Source: Armatimonadetes bacterium Uphvl-Ar1
GTDB lineage: Bacteria > Armatimonadota > Fimbriimonadia > Fimbriimonadales > Fimbriimonadaceae
NCBI GenBank assembly: GCA_002162075.1
Contig: CP021423.1
Span: 682,001 to 746,000 of the forward strand
Reading direction: 5' to 3'
DNA: 64,000 bases
The first letter of the stretch is position 1. Each line of letters starts with the position of its first letter. Under the pieces are notes generated by a model. It had not been told where the DNA came from, made no database searches, and saw only the letters and a program-made list of their open reading frames with translations. This document shows positions 1-8,303 of the stretch, in pieces. The position numbers and the translations under genes are program-made.

Positions 1-2
1 GT

Positions 3-254
3 ACGGTTGAGGAGGGGGTGGGGATGTATACGCATGGGGGAGCAGTGGCGAATTTCGATGGGGAGTGGTTGGGCCGGATCGAGTCAGGATTTGGGGCGGA
101 TTTTCAGATTTATGATCGGGGGGCCTTAGCGGATTTTTGTCGGGCAACCCCACCCGGCTCCAATGGAGCCACCCTCCCCAAACTTGGGGAGGGAAAGACG
201 AGCGAGTTTCCGAAACCAGTTGCGGTATATCGGGGAGGGGAGCGGGTGGTTTAG
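3..254 (+). CDS. C-terminal end of an unidentified protein (cut by left edge)
   Basis: An open frame enters from the left edge with no stop before position 254, so this is probably the last 83 codons of a longer gene. Codon use resembles the neighbouring genes. I do not recognise the family. The frame runs straight through a GC-rich double palindrome (156-193) that would encode a proline/glycine-rich insert, after which about 20 residues follow before the TAG stop. A GTG at 18 could be a start but has no convincing ribosome-binding site. It could also be chance open sequence. Confidence 0.4.
   Translation, partial: TVEEGVGMYTHGGAVANFDGEWLGRIESGFGADFQIYDRGALADFCRATPPGSNGATLPKLGEGKTSEFPKPVAVYRGGERVV
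156..193. repeat. Two adjacent GC-rich palindromes inside a reading frame
   Basis: GGCTCC (156-161) pairs with GGAGCC (165-170), and CCCTCCCCAA (172-181) pairs perfectly with TTGGGGAGGG (184-193). The C-rich then G-rich build resembles the palindromes at 15757-15784 and 53707-53742, so these may be copies of a dispersed REP-like element. Unlike those, this copy lies within an apparent coding frame. Confidence 0.55.
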
Positions 255-309
255 GATTGAAATGATTTGACTTTGCAACTCATTGGCGAAAGGAGGAGTG
301 AGAAACCAT

Positions 310-690
310 ATGGAAATTTTTATGATGATTGCCCATCATCTTTACTGGGCACCGGCAGTGGTTGGGAGCATATTGTTTATACGAGGAATGCGTTGTGGTG
401 ATCTTGTGAAAGAGCATTACATTGTGTTACTAGCCTCGTCTATTGGGGGACTCGGAATATCAGTCCTTTACCTAAGTTGGGCGTTTGTGGTCTTGATACC
501 GTTTGGCATGCTCATATCAGTGGCGTGTATTCCTCTGACCTTGTTGGGATTAATTTTTTGTTTCTTGCCGGTAAGGATTGAGGAGGCGAAGCGTGTTCGT
601 TCTAGTTGGAGTTTCTTGGGATTGGGTTGGCTTGCAGCGGGAATCTGCTACCTGATGTTGTATGCGGGCATTGGAGCCGTTGCGAGTTGA
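310..690 (+). CDS. Small multi-pass membrane protein, unknown function
   Basis: A 126-residue, strongly hydrophobic protein with about four predicted membrane segments (roughly residues 5-25, 40-60, 62-85 and 98-122). I chose the ATG at 310, behind GGAGG at 291, over an in-frame TTG at 283 because the TTG has no ribosome-binding site. The stop codon overlaps the next start (TGATG), so the two small membrane proteins are probably translationally coupled and may act together. I do not recognise a family. Confidence 0.6.
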   Translation: MEIFMMIAHHLYWAPAVVGSILFIRGMRCGDLVKEHYIVLLASSIGGLGISVLYLSWAFVVLIPFGMLISVACIPLTLLGLIFCFLPVRIEEAKRVRSSWSFLGLGWLAAGICYLMLYAGIGAVAS

Positions 691-1112
691 TGATTGAATT
701 TTTGCGCCTAATGCCAGAAATTTTTGGAGCTTGGATGGGTGCTCCAGTTTTGATGGCAATTATATTTTGGATGAACGAGCGACCTTCACTGACCGTTAGT
801 CGACGGGCTTTCATGAGTTTGCTGGCGGGGATGGCTGTTTCATGCCATGGGTTGCTTCGGTATTTAAGTTGGGCGGTCTTTTCGTCAGTCCGACCGGAAA
901 GTGAAGGGCTTTACAGGTGGTTTGTGAATGATTCAGATTGGTTTTGGTGCTTGTTGCTCGTGGGGCTTACGATATGGGGTTTGAAAAAACAAGGCGATGA
1001 AAGTAATAGGATATTGATTCTTCCGAGGGATTTGATTGCATTGTCGTTGGCATTTTGGGTAGGAGTTTTTCCGCTGGTGGTGATTGCGGTGTTGGCGACA
1101 TTGGTGAGCTAG
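690..1112 (+). CDS. Small multi-pass membrane protein, unknown function
   Basis: A 140-residue protein whose ATG at 690 shares a base with the stop of the upstream membrane gene. This coupling decides the start, because an earlier in-frame start at 606 would lie inside the upstream gene. Hydrophobic segments fall at about residues 10-28, 42-62, 85-103 and 115-138. No catalytic motif is visible and I do not recognise the family. It forms a two-gene unit with the preceding gene, about 100 bp upstream of rpoB. Confidence 0.6.
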   Translation: MIEFLRLMPEIFGAWMGAPVLMAIIFWMNERPSLTVSRRAFMSLLAGMAVSCHGLLRYLSWAVFSSVRPESEGLYRWFVNDSDWFWCLLLVGLTIWGLKKQGDESNRILILPRDLIALSLAFWVGVFPLVVIAVLATLVS

Positions 1113-1212
1113 GAGAGGGGTATTTCAAAGGGCCTAGAGAGGGTGGGACAGTCTTGGGAATGAGGGGGGTTGACAGGTATAGTTTTGAGTCCCCGTTTAC
1201 GTTCGGAGCACT

Positions 1213-4200
1213 ATGAGAGTTATTCAACCGTCAGCAAAGCGCATTGGTCGTGCGCTCGACGTCCCCAACCTGATTGAACTTCAGCTGAACAGCTACCGAT
1301 GGTTTTTGGAAGAAGGCTTGCCTGAGCTTTTCCAGACTTTCAGCCCGATTTGGGACTTTACCCAAAGCACGTACATTGAGTTTGTTGATTTTGTTTTGGG
1401 TGAACCGAAGTACGGAATGCAAGATTGTCGCGATCGGGATTTGATTTATGAAGCTCCGATCAAGGCGAAGGTACGGTTTGGTGGGAAAGACCGCGAAGTT
1501 ATTGAATCCGAAGTTTATTTGGGCGATTTGCCTTTGATGACAGACAAGGGAACCTTCATCATCAATGGTCGGGAGCGGGTCATTGTCAGCCAGCTCAGCC
1601 GGTCGCCGGGGATTTATTTTGAAGAAGACGTTGATACGTCAATGCAGATGATCGCGCGGGCACGATGTATTCCGATGGAAGGGCCGTGGCTTGAGGTTGA
1701 GAACGATGCGAACGGGGTTGTCAATACGCAGATTTCCCAAACGAAGAAGTTGCCGATCACGCAGCTGATGAAGGCGTTGCACGGGTTTGACCTTGGTCGA
1801 GCGCGAAACATGCGCAAGCTCGGGGATAGCTTGGGCAAGCGGTTCAGCGAGCCGTGTGCAGATCCGGATACGGGCGAGGTTTTGTTCGATAAGGGTGTGA
1901 TCATTACTCAGTCAGTTTTTGAAGCGATGACCGACGAGCAGAAGCAGCTTGAGTGCTTGATGGAAAGTCCGCTTGGTTCAACGGAGGACATGTATTGGTA
2001 CTTCGGGAAAGAAGAGTGGATCGAAAAGCCGACGGCGGATGCCCTTGAAGGTGCGCGGACGGTTGAAGAAATTCGCGAAGGCAAGAAGGTCGTGATTGCT
2101 CCGATGCAGCGGATTGATCGGGACACGGCGGTTAAGTTGGAAAGCCTGGAACTGGAAAAGATTCATGTTCTGCGATTGCCGGAATACATCGAGACGACGA
2201 TTGGAGCGGATAAGGTCTCGAACACTCGGGAAGCGATTTTGGACATCTATAAGCGGATGCGGCCGGGCGAAGCGGCGAATGACGATGCGGCCAAGCAGCT
2301 TGTCTTCAGCTTGTTCTTTGATCGTCGCCGTTACGATCTTGGGAAGGTCGGTCGCCGATTCTTGAACAACCGGTTGAAGCTTGATGTTGAGAAGAACGTT
2401 CGTAACTTGACCAGCGATGACCTGGCGCGAACTTTGATCGAGATGGAGCCTTACTTGAAGAAAGAGGCCGATCACGACGACATTGACGACTTGCGGAACA
2501 AGCGAGTCCGAAGCATTGGTGAGCTTTTGGCAAGCCAGTTGCGCCTTGGTTTCGTTCGGATGGAGAAGGTTGCTCGGGAGCGGATGACCTCGGCGGATCA
2601 GGAGAATTTGTTGCCGTCAATTATCCTTTCGGTGAAGCCGGTGAGTGCGAGCATTAAGAGCTTCTTTAGTAGCAACCAGCTTTCGACGTTTATGGATCAG
2701 ACGAACCCGCTGAGCGAGTTGACGAACAAGCGCCGTCTCTCGAGCCTTGGACCGGGTGGTTTGCAACGGAACAGTGCGAAGCTTGAGGTTCGCGATGTTC
2801 ACCGTAGTCACTACGGTCGAATTTGTCCGATTGAGACTCCGGAAGGTCCGAACATTGGTTTGATTTCTCAGTTGACGACCCATGGTCGCATTGATGAATA
2901 TGGATTCATCATGACCCCATATCGCAAGATTGTTGATGGTCGAGTGACGGATGAAGTTGTTTACTTGACCGCTCAGGAAGACTTCCACTTGCGGATCGCT
3001 CCAGCTGACCTTGAAATTGACAGCGAAGGCAACATTTTGACGGATCGAGTTGTTGTTCGCTGTCCGGGAGGCGACAAGCAGTTTGGTGGAGCAAGCTATC
3101 CGGCGGTTCCGCCCAACCGGGTTGATTTGATGGACGTGAGTCCGGTGCAGATCATTTCGGTTGCTACGAGTTTGATTCCATTCCTTGAGAACGACGACGC
3201 GAACCGGGCGCTGATGGGTGCGAACATGCAACGTCAGGCGGTTCCGACATTGCGGAGCTCGGCTCCGGTTGTTGGGACGGGTCACGAGCGGCGAGCAGCG
3301 ATTGACAGTGGCGCATCGGTGATAGCGCGGCGAGCAGGAAAAGTTGTTTCAGTAACTTCGAAACAGATCATCATTGAAACTGCAGAAGGCGAGCAGGATC
3401 ACTACGAGCTGTTGCACATGTTCCAGAGCAACAAGTCCACATGTTTCACTCACCGACCGATTGTGTTCCCGGGTCAAAAAGTCTTGAAAGGGGATGCTTT
3501 GGCGGATGGTGCGAATACGGACGATGGCCGATTGGCACTCGGAAAGAACTTGATCGTTGCGTTTATGCCCTGGGGCGGATACAACTACGAAGACGCGATC
3601 TTGCTGAGCGAGCGGTTGGTAAAGGATGACGTTTATACGTCTATTCACATTGAGCGACACGAAGCAGAAGCAGTTGACACCAAGCTTGGGCCGGAAGAAA
3701 TCACACGCGACATTCCCAACGTGGGTGAGGATGCTCTTCGCGATTTGGACGAAAACGGAATCATCCGGGTCGGAGCTGAGGTTCGACCGGAAGATTTGTT
3801 GGTAGGAAAGGTTGCGCCGAAGGGCCAGACCGAGATGACGGCTGAAGAGCGGCTGATCATTGCGATTTTTGGTAAGAAGGCAGAAGAAACTCGCGACGTG
3901 AGTTTGACCTTGCCGCACGGTGAGAAGGGTACGGTTATTGACGTGAAGGTGTTTAGCCGGTACAAGTATCTGAGCCCGAGCATTAACCATATCTACAAGG
4001 AGTCGAAGAAGCGCGACCGACTGATTTGTGATCGAACCGAGGAGCCGCTCTTGCAGATTGCGGGCGATGAGCTTCCGGCGGGCACGAACATGACGGTTCA
4101 GGTTTATACGGCTCAGAAACGCAAGATCATGGTCGGAGATAAGATGGCAGGTCGCCACGGTAACAAAGGGGTTATTTCCCGAATCTTGCCGGTCGAGGAC

Positions 4201-5232
4201 ATGCCGATGCTTGCGGACGGGACTCCAGTTGATATCATTCTGAACCCGCTTGGGGTTCCGAGCCGGATGAACATTGGTCAGATTTTGGAGACGCACCTGG
4301 GCTATGTGGGTTACCACATGGGTTGCCGGTACGAATGTCCGGCATTTGAAGGGGCGACTGAGCACGAAATCTTGGAAGAGATGGATCGCTTGGCTCACCA
4401 CTTGCGACGTAAGGCACTTTCGGCTTATGTCAACCGTGAATTGCGACTCGCAGTGAAATTTGCTGAAGATGCAACGGTTGATTCAATGTTTGAATTGCTG
4501 GAAGCTAAGTTGCGATCGCTTGACCAAGACAGTTTGGAGCGAATCAGTCGAATTGTAGCGGCACCTTCAACACACTCGATGGAAGAGTTGATGGAGATTG
4601 ATGCAGAAAACTTTGTTCCGGAAGAGTTGAACGAAGTTCCGGGCAAGGCGTTCAAAGCAGCCGACGAAGTTTACGCGGGCATTCTTGAGAATGTGCAAAC
4701 AAACGTGTTCCGCCGAGCGGGTCTTGATCCGGAGTCGTGCAAGTCAATCGTACGAGATGGCTTGACCGGAGATGAGTTGCCGAACAAGATTACGGTGGGC
4801 TGTATTTACATGCTAAAACTGGAACACTTGGCCGACGAAAAGATTCACGCTCGTTCGATTGGACCGTACTCCTTGGTTACTCAACAGCCGTTGGGTGGAA
4901 AGGCGCAGTTCGGTGGTCAGCGCTTTGGTGAAATGGAAGTCTGGGCACTTGAAGCATATGGTGCGGCTTACACTTTGCAAGAGTTGTTGACGATTAAGTC
5001 TGACGACGTGATGGGCCGGGTGAAGGCTTACGAATTGATCGTTAAAGGCGAGACCATTCAAGAGCCGGGGATTCCGGAGTCGTTCAAGATCCTGGTTAAC
5101 GAGCTTCGATCGCTTTGTATGAAGGTTGCGGTTGAAGACAAGTCGAACAAGGAATTGAGTTTGAAGGATCTGGATGAGTTGACGGGCAACGATGATGTCC
5201 GATTGGCTCGTTCGGTTGGGTTCTTCAACTAA
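1213..5232 (+). CDS. rpoB: DNA-directed RNA polymerase subunit beta
   Basis: The beta subunit forms half of the RNA polymerase active cleft and carries the rifampicin pocket. The 1339-residue length is normal for a bacterial RpoB. Clear signatures include CPIETPEGPNIGLI after the Rif region and the MVGDKMAGRHGNKGVIS block near the C-terminus. The ATG follows GGAG at 1205-1208. A TTGACA lies at 1170-1175, but no good -10 box follows at the right distance. Two Rif-pocket positions differ from Escherichia coli: the equivalent of Q513 is Thr (residue 492) and that of H526 is Asn (residue 505), whereas D516, R529 and S531 are kept. Unusually, rpoC does not follow: the gene ends in a terminator and a convergent glycosyltransferase, and no rplJ/rplL precede it. 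Confidence 0.98.
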   Translation: MRVIQPSAKRIGRALDVPNLIELQLNSYRWFLEEGLPELFQTFSPIWDFTQSTYIEFVDFVLGEPKYGMQDCRDRDLIYEAPIKAKVRFGGKDREVIESEVYLGDLPLMTDKGTFIINGRERVIVSQLSRSPGIYFEEDVDTSMQMIARARCIPMEGPWLEVENDANGVVNTQISQTKKLPITQLMKALHGFDLGRARNMRKLGDSLGKRFSEPCADPDTGEVLFDKGVIITQSVFEAMTDEQKQLECLMESPLGSTEDMYWYFGKEEWIEKPTADALEGARTVEEIREGKKVVIAPMQRIDRDTAVKLESLELEKIHVLRLPEYIETTIGADKVSNTREAILDIYKRMRPGEAANDDAAKQLVFSLFFDRRRYDLGKVGRRFLNNRLKLDVEKNVRNLTSDDLARTLIEMEPYLKKEADHDDIDDLRNKRVRSIGELLASQLRLGFVRMEKVARERMTSADQENLLPSIILSVKPVSASIKSFFSSNQLSTFMDQTNPLSELTNKRRLSSLGPGGLQRNSAKLEVRDVHRSHYGRICPIETPEGPNIGLISQLTTHGRIDEYGFIMTPYRKIVDGRVTDEVVYLTAQEDFHLRIAPADLEIDSEGNILTDRVVVRCPGGDKQFGGASYPAVPPNRVDLMDVSPVQIISVATSLIPFLENDDANRALMGANMQRQAVPTLRSSAPVVGTGHERRAAIDSGASVIARRAGKVVSVTSKQIIIETAEGEQDHYELLHMFQSNKSTCFTHRPIVFPGQKVLKGDALADGANTDDGRLALGKNLIVAFMPWGGYNYEDAILLSERLVKDDVYTSIHIERHEAEAVDTKLGPEEITRDIPNVGEDALRDLDENGIIRVGAEVRPEDLLVGKVAPKGQTEMTAEERLIIAIFGKKAEETRDVSLTLPHGEKGTVIDVKVFSRYKYLSPSINHIYKESKKRDRLICDRTEEPLLQIAGDELPAGTNMTVQVYTAQKRKIMVGDKMAGRHGNKGVISRILPVEDMPMLADGTPVDIILNPLGVPSRMNIGQILETHLGYVGYHMGCRYECPAFEGATEHEILEEMDRLAHHLRRKALSAYVNRELRLAVKFAEDATVDSMFELLEAKLRSLDQDSLERISRIVAAPSTHSMEELMEIDAENFVPEELNEVPGKAFKAADEVYAGILENVQTNVFRRAGLDPESCKSIVRDGLTGDELPNKITVGCIYMLKLEHLADEKIHARSIGPYSLVTQQPLGGKAQFGGQRFGEMEVWALEAYGAAYTLQELLTIKSDDVMGRVKAYELIVKGETIQEPGIPESFKILVNELRSLCMKVAVEDKSNKELSLKDLDELTGNDDVRLARSVGFFN

Positions 5233-5251
5233 GATTCTCATTGGGCGACAT

Positions 5252-5285
5252 GCGGGCTTTGCTGTTGAAGTGAAGCCCGCTTTTT
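5252..5285 (+). terminator. Rho-independent terminator of rpoB
   Basis: GCGGGCTT (5252-5259) and AAGCCCGC (5273-5280) form a perfect 8-bp stem followed by TTTTT. It sits 20 bp after the rpoB stop and touches the stop of the convergent glycosyltransferase gene. It shows that rpoB is the last gene of its transcript. Confidence 0.9.
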
Positions 5286-6171
5286 ATTGTGCGTCGGTCG
5301 GGAGTGTTGGGCCTCCAAACGGAGTAACGAGTACCTGGAGCCATTGCTTGGCTTGGCGGGGTTTGATCACAAGGCGAAGAAGGGCACCCGCTCTATTGAT
5401 GATAAAGCAAAGTGTTTGGTGGATCGGGCTGTGATGAATCTGGAAGTAGAGTTCTTTTCCTCGGTTGTACATGGCGATAGACCACCAGCGGTTTTGAGTT
5501 GATGAAGCACCTAAGGCATGGACGAATTTCGACTCTGGTATGTAAAGGATTTGGCCATGAGTTTGTACCCTTCGGCATAGCTCGGTATCTTCGCAGTAGA
5601 GAAAGAACCTTTCGTCGAATCGCTCAATGGGACGAAGCATGAGACATGCTCCCATGACTTGGGATACGGGTGCAGGATCAAGTGATCTGTCTATGATCTT
5701 TCGGCTGATCCAGTACGGATTGAAGAACGATGAATTGGGAAAAAGTTTTTCCAGGAGGAGTTGTTCGCACAGGACAGCCCAGAGGGTCAGGTTGTTGCAA
5801 GCGGACTGTTGATGGGTGCCGTCGGGGTTGAGGAGCTGTCCGCCAGCGGCGATGACGTTGGGGTCTTGGAATGCTTGGACGAGAGAAGCGATCGCGTTTG
5901 GTTCGGGGAAGCAGTCGGAATTGAGGAGGAGGGCTAGATCGCCGGTCATGTGGTCTAGCCCCTGATTGTTGGCGGCTCCGAATCCACGGTTCTGTGGGTT
6001 TTGAATGAGGTTGACGTCGGGGTGGAGCTTTTGTATGAAAGATGTTGTTTCGTCGATGGATGCGTTGTCGATGACGATAACTTCGTGAACCGGGTGGGAT
6101 TTGAGAGCGGCTAATAGTTTGAGGGTGTGGCTCGCGGTGTTGTAGCTGACGATGATGACTGAGAGTTTCAT
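5284..6171 (-). CDS. Family 2 glycosyltransferase (rhamnosyltransferase-like)
   Basis: A 295-residue GT-A fold glycosyltransferase. The N-terminus begins with the typical VIIVSYNT strand, followed by IDNAS and the donor/metal site region LLLNSDC, then a FFLYCEDTELCRR acceptor segment near residue 195. This arrangement is typical of WbbL-like rhamnosyltransferases that build surface polysaccharide from nucleotide sugars on the cytoplasmic side. I placed the start at the ATG directly before KLSVII; in-frame GTG (6198) and ATG (6192) codons are possible but lack a ribosome-binding site. It converges on rpoB and stands alone, with no other polysaccharide genes next to it. The sugar and acceptor cannot be deduced. 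Confidence 0.85.
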   Translation of the reverse strand: MKLSVIIVSYNTASHTLKLLAALKSHPVHEVIVIDNASIDETTSFIQKLHPDVNLIQNPQNRGFGAANNQGLDHMTGDLALLLNSDCFPEPNAIASLVQAFQDPNVIAAGGQLLNPDGTHQQSACNNLTLWAVLCEQLLLEKLFPNSSFFNPYWISRKIIDRSLDPAPVSQVMGACLMLRPIERFDERFFLYCEDTELCRRVQTHGQILYIPESKFVHALGASSTQNRWWSIAMYNRGKELYFQIHHSPIHQTLCFIINRAGALLRLVIKPRQAKQWLQVLVTPFGGPTLPTDAQ

Positions 6172-6271
6172 TGAATTGGCGTTCTCAATCATCGTCACAA
6201 TTATGACTCAAGGGCGAACTTTCAGCCTAAATTGAAAATTCGCTGAATTTGGGGAGTAGAATTGGAATGAC

Positions 6272-7363
6272 ATGGCAACGACGGTGAGTCCAGAAATCTC
6301 AATTGACACGATTGCAGATAAGGTTTATGGCGGGGAGCGGATTTCGGCGGCAGATGCTTTGTTCCTGTTTCACCATCCGAACTTGAATGAATTGGCAACG
6401 CTTGCGAACTATCGTCGCGAGCAAGCTTCGGATCCGAAGACGGTGACCTATATTGTCGGGCGGATTTTGAACTACACCAATGTTTGTTGGGTGAGGTGTA
6501 AGTTCTGTGCGTTTTATCGGGTGCCGGGGAATGAAGAGGGCTATACGTTGGACACAGAGGAAACTCTGGCGAAGGTTCAGGATACGGTTGATAAGGGCGG
6601 GGTTGAGATTTTGTTCCAGGGTGGTCTGAATCCGAAATTGAAAATTGACTACTATGAGCATATCTTTGGCTTGATTAAGGAGAAGTTTCCGCAGGTGATC
6701 TTGCACGCATTGAGTCCGGCGGAGATCATCTATATTGCACACATCAGTAAGCTTACGCTTGAAGATTGCTTGAAGCGGCTCAAGGCTGCTGGACTGCACT
6801 CAATTCCGGGGGCGGGGGGTGAAATCCTGGTTGATCGAGTAAGGAAGATTATTGCGCCTTATAAAGATACGACGGATGAATGGTTGGCGTGTATGCGGAC
6901 GGCAAGTGGACTCGGGATAAAGAGCACGGCGAGCATGATGTTTGGTCACGTGGAGACGCTTGAAGATCGAGTTGAGCATTTGGGTCGGATTCGAGATTTG
7001 CAAGATGAGTGCGAGCCGTTCCGCGCATTTGTCACGTGGAATTTCCAGCCGGAAGAGACAAATTTGCCAATTGACAAGAAGGCTACGAGTTTTGATTACT
7101 TGCGCACTGTGGCGGTGAGCAGGATCTTTTTGGATAACTTTGCCAACGTGCAGTTGTCCATTCTGACTCAGGGGCCGAGGGTGGCGCAGATCGCTCTTGG
7201 TTATGGAGCGAATGATTTTGGTTCGACAATGATCGAGGAAAACGTTGTCAGCGCGGCAGGGAACAAGTTTATTCTAAGCTCCGAGGAGTTTGAGCGATTG
7301 ATTCGAGACGCAGGATATGAACCGCGACGCCGGAATACTCGCTACGAACTTTTGGAAGTTTGA
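6272..7363 (+). CDS. mqnC: Cyclic dehypoxanthinyl futalosine synthase (menaquinone synthesis)
   Basis: A radical SAM enzyme that cyclises dehypoxanthine futalosine in the futalosine route to menaquinone. The 363-residue protein has the cluster motif CWVRCKFC with cysteines at residues 72, 76 and 79, followed by FQGGLNPKLKIDYY and the HALSPAEI segment that distinguishes MqnC from MqnE. It stands alone between a divergent glycosyltransferase and a convergent small membrane protein; other mqn genes are not in the window. Its presence implies menaquinone made without the classical men pathway. Confidence 0.93.
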   Translation: MATTVSPEISIDTIADKVYGGERISAADALFLFHHPNLNELATLANYRREQASDPKTVTYIVGRILNYTNVCWVRCKFCAFYRVPGNEEGYTLDTEETLAKVQDTVDKGGVEILFQGGLNPKLKIDYYEHIFGLIKEKFPQVILHALSPAEIIYIAHISKLTLEDCLKRLKAAGLHSIPGAGGEILVDRVRKIIAPYKDTTDEWLACMRTASGLGIKSTASMMFGHVETLEDRVEHLGRIRDLQDECEPFRAFVTWNFQPEETNLPIDKKATSFDYLRTVAVSRIFLDNFANVQLSILTQGPRVAQIALGYGANDFGSTMIEENVVSAAGNKFILSSEEFERLIRDAGYEPRRRNTRYELLEV

Positions 7364-7366
7364 GAC

Positions 7367-7831
7367 TTACCAATAGGGCGGGAAGGTAACACCGTCTTTT
7401 CCGCGATCAAATGAGTCGACGAATTGGAATTTGTCGGGTCGCCAACCTTTTTTGGGGTCATTTTTGAGGGTGGCGTCGATCACGCAAGATTCAGCGTCGT
7501 TCGTGGTGGTTTTTTCTTTGACGACGATAATGACTTTGGCGGAAGTTTCGTCGGCTTTTTGGACTTTGAAATAGGCGAGTTTCCCTTTGACTTTGGCGGA
7601 TTTGATGGTGGCTTCAACCGCTTTTTGCATGTCAGCAGCGTGCAGGTGGGTCTGATATTCGGCCCATCCGTATGGGGCAAAGGCTACGATAACGCTGAAT
7701 AGGCCAATGAATCGCCAGGAGCGAAAGTTATCATGCTCTTTGACTTTTCGGAAGATACTGTAGAAAACGGTGATGAGTGTCCCTACGATCAGGGCGGCCA
7801 CCATATATGCGATCATTCCGAGTGCACTCAT
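7367..7831 (-). CDS. Small membrane protein with soluble C-terminal domain, unknown
   Basis: A 154-residue protein with two hydrophobic segments at about residues 4-25 and 40-58, then a charged soluble domain of about 95 residues containing one cysteine (CVIDATL) and ending in PPYW. The soluble part shows alternating beta-strand-like stretches. The family is not recognised. It converges on mqnC, with only 3 bp between the stops, and is divergent from the zinc-ribbon gene at 7953, so it is probably monocistronic. Confidence 0.65.
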   Translation of the reverse strand: MSALGMIAYMVAALIVGTLITVFYSIFRKVKEHDNFRSWRFIGLFSVIVAFAPYGWAEYQTHLHAADMQKAVEATIKSAKVKGKLAYFKVQKADETSAKVIIVVKEKTTTNDAESCVIDATLKNDPKKGWRPDKFQFVDSFDRGKDGVTFPPYW

Positions 7832-7952
7832 TTATCGACTCCTTGGGGAGATTATCGGTGAAAGTTGAGGCGACAATTAGGGGTTTAAAAATGCTAGCAA
7901 TTTTGCTGAGGATTGAGAATTGTGATTCCAACCATTGAAAGTAAGGTTTTTC

Positions 7953-8261
7953 ATGCGGCAGGTTCATTTGGTTCGGACGACAATGGCTCATATGCGGGAT
8001 TGGGCTTCAATTCAAAAATTGAAGTCTTGTCCACTGTGTGGGGCATTGAATGTCCGTCAGAACAGTGAGTGCTTTTGCTGCGGCTGGAGCGGTGAATTTG
8101 ACTCTGATGAGCGACTTTTGCAGTTGCGAGTTGCCGAACTCGCTTTGGTGCGTCCGGAGTTGAGAAGTTTGTGGCAACTGAAGCCAAGCGGAAGTTGGTG
8201 GTCGAATCGGAAGAACTGGTTGAAGGGGCTATTGCGCCGCAAAGTTGATCTTCGGGCCTAG
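7953..8261 (+). CDS. Small zinc-ribbon protein, unknown function
   Basis: A protein of about 102 residues with two cysteine pairs, CPLC near residue 26 and CFCC near residue 41, spaced as in a rubredoxin-type zinc ribbon. The remainder is basic with several tryptophans. I chose the ATG at 7953 because GTAAGG lies 6 bases upstream; the in-frame TTG at 7935 lacks such a site. A nucleic-acid or protein-binding role is plausible but not shown. Confidence 0.6.
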   Translation: MRQVHLVRTTMAHMRDWASIQKLKSCPLCGALNVRQNSECFCCGWSGEFDSDERLLQLRVAELALVRPELRSLWQLKPSGSWWSNRKNWLKGLLRRKVDLRA

Positions 8262-8303
8262 TTGTCTTTTTAGCTCATCGGGGTGGCTGAGTATTCTTTA
8301 CAC

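Noticed and set aside
1170-1183. Possible rpoB promoter with TTGACA and TATAGT
   Set aside because: The two boxes are only two bases apart, far from the 16-18 needed, and no other -10 box fits.
1978-4401. Several long open frames on the strand opposite rpoB
   Set aside because: They are shadows of a biased coding sequence and have no domain features.
6272-7363. Aminofutalosine synthase MqnE as alternative for mqnC
   Set aside because: The QGGLNPKL and LHALSPAEI segments are those of MqnC rather than MqnE.
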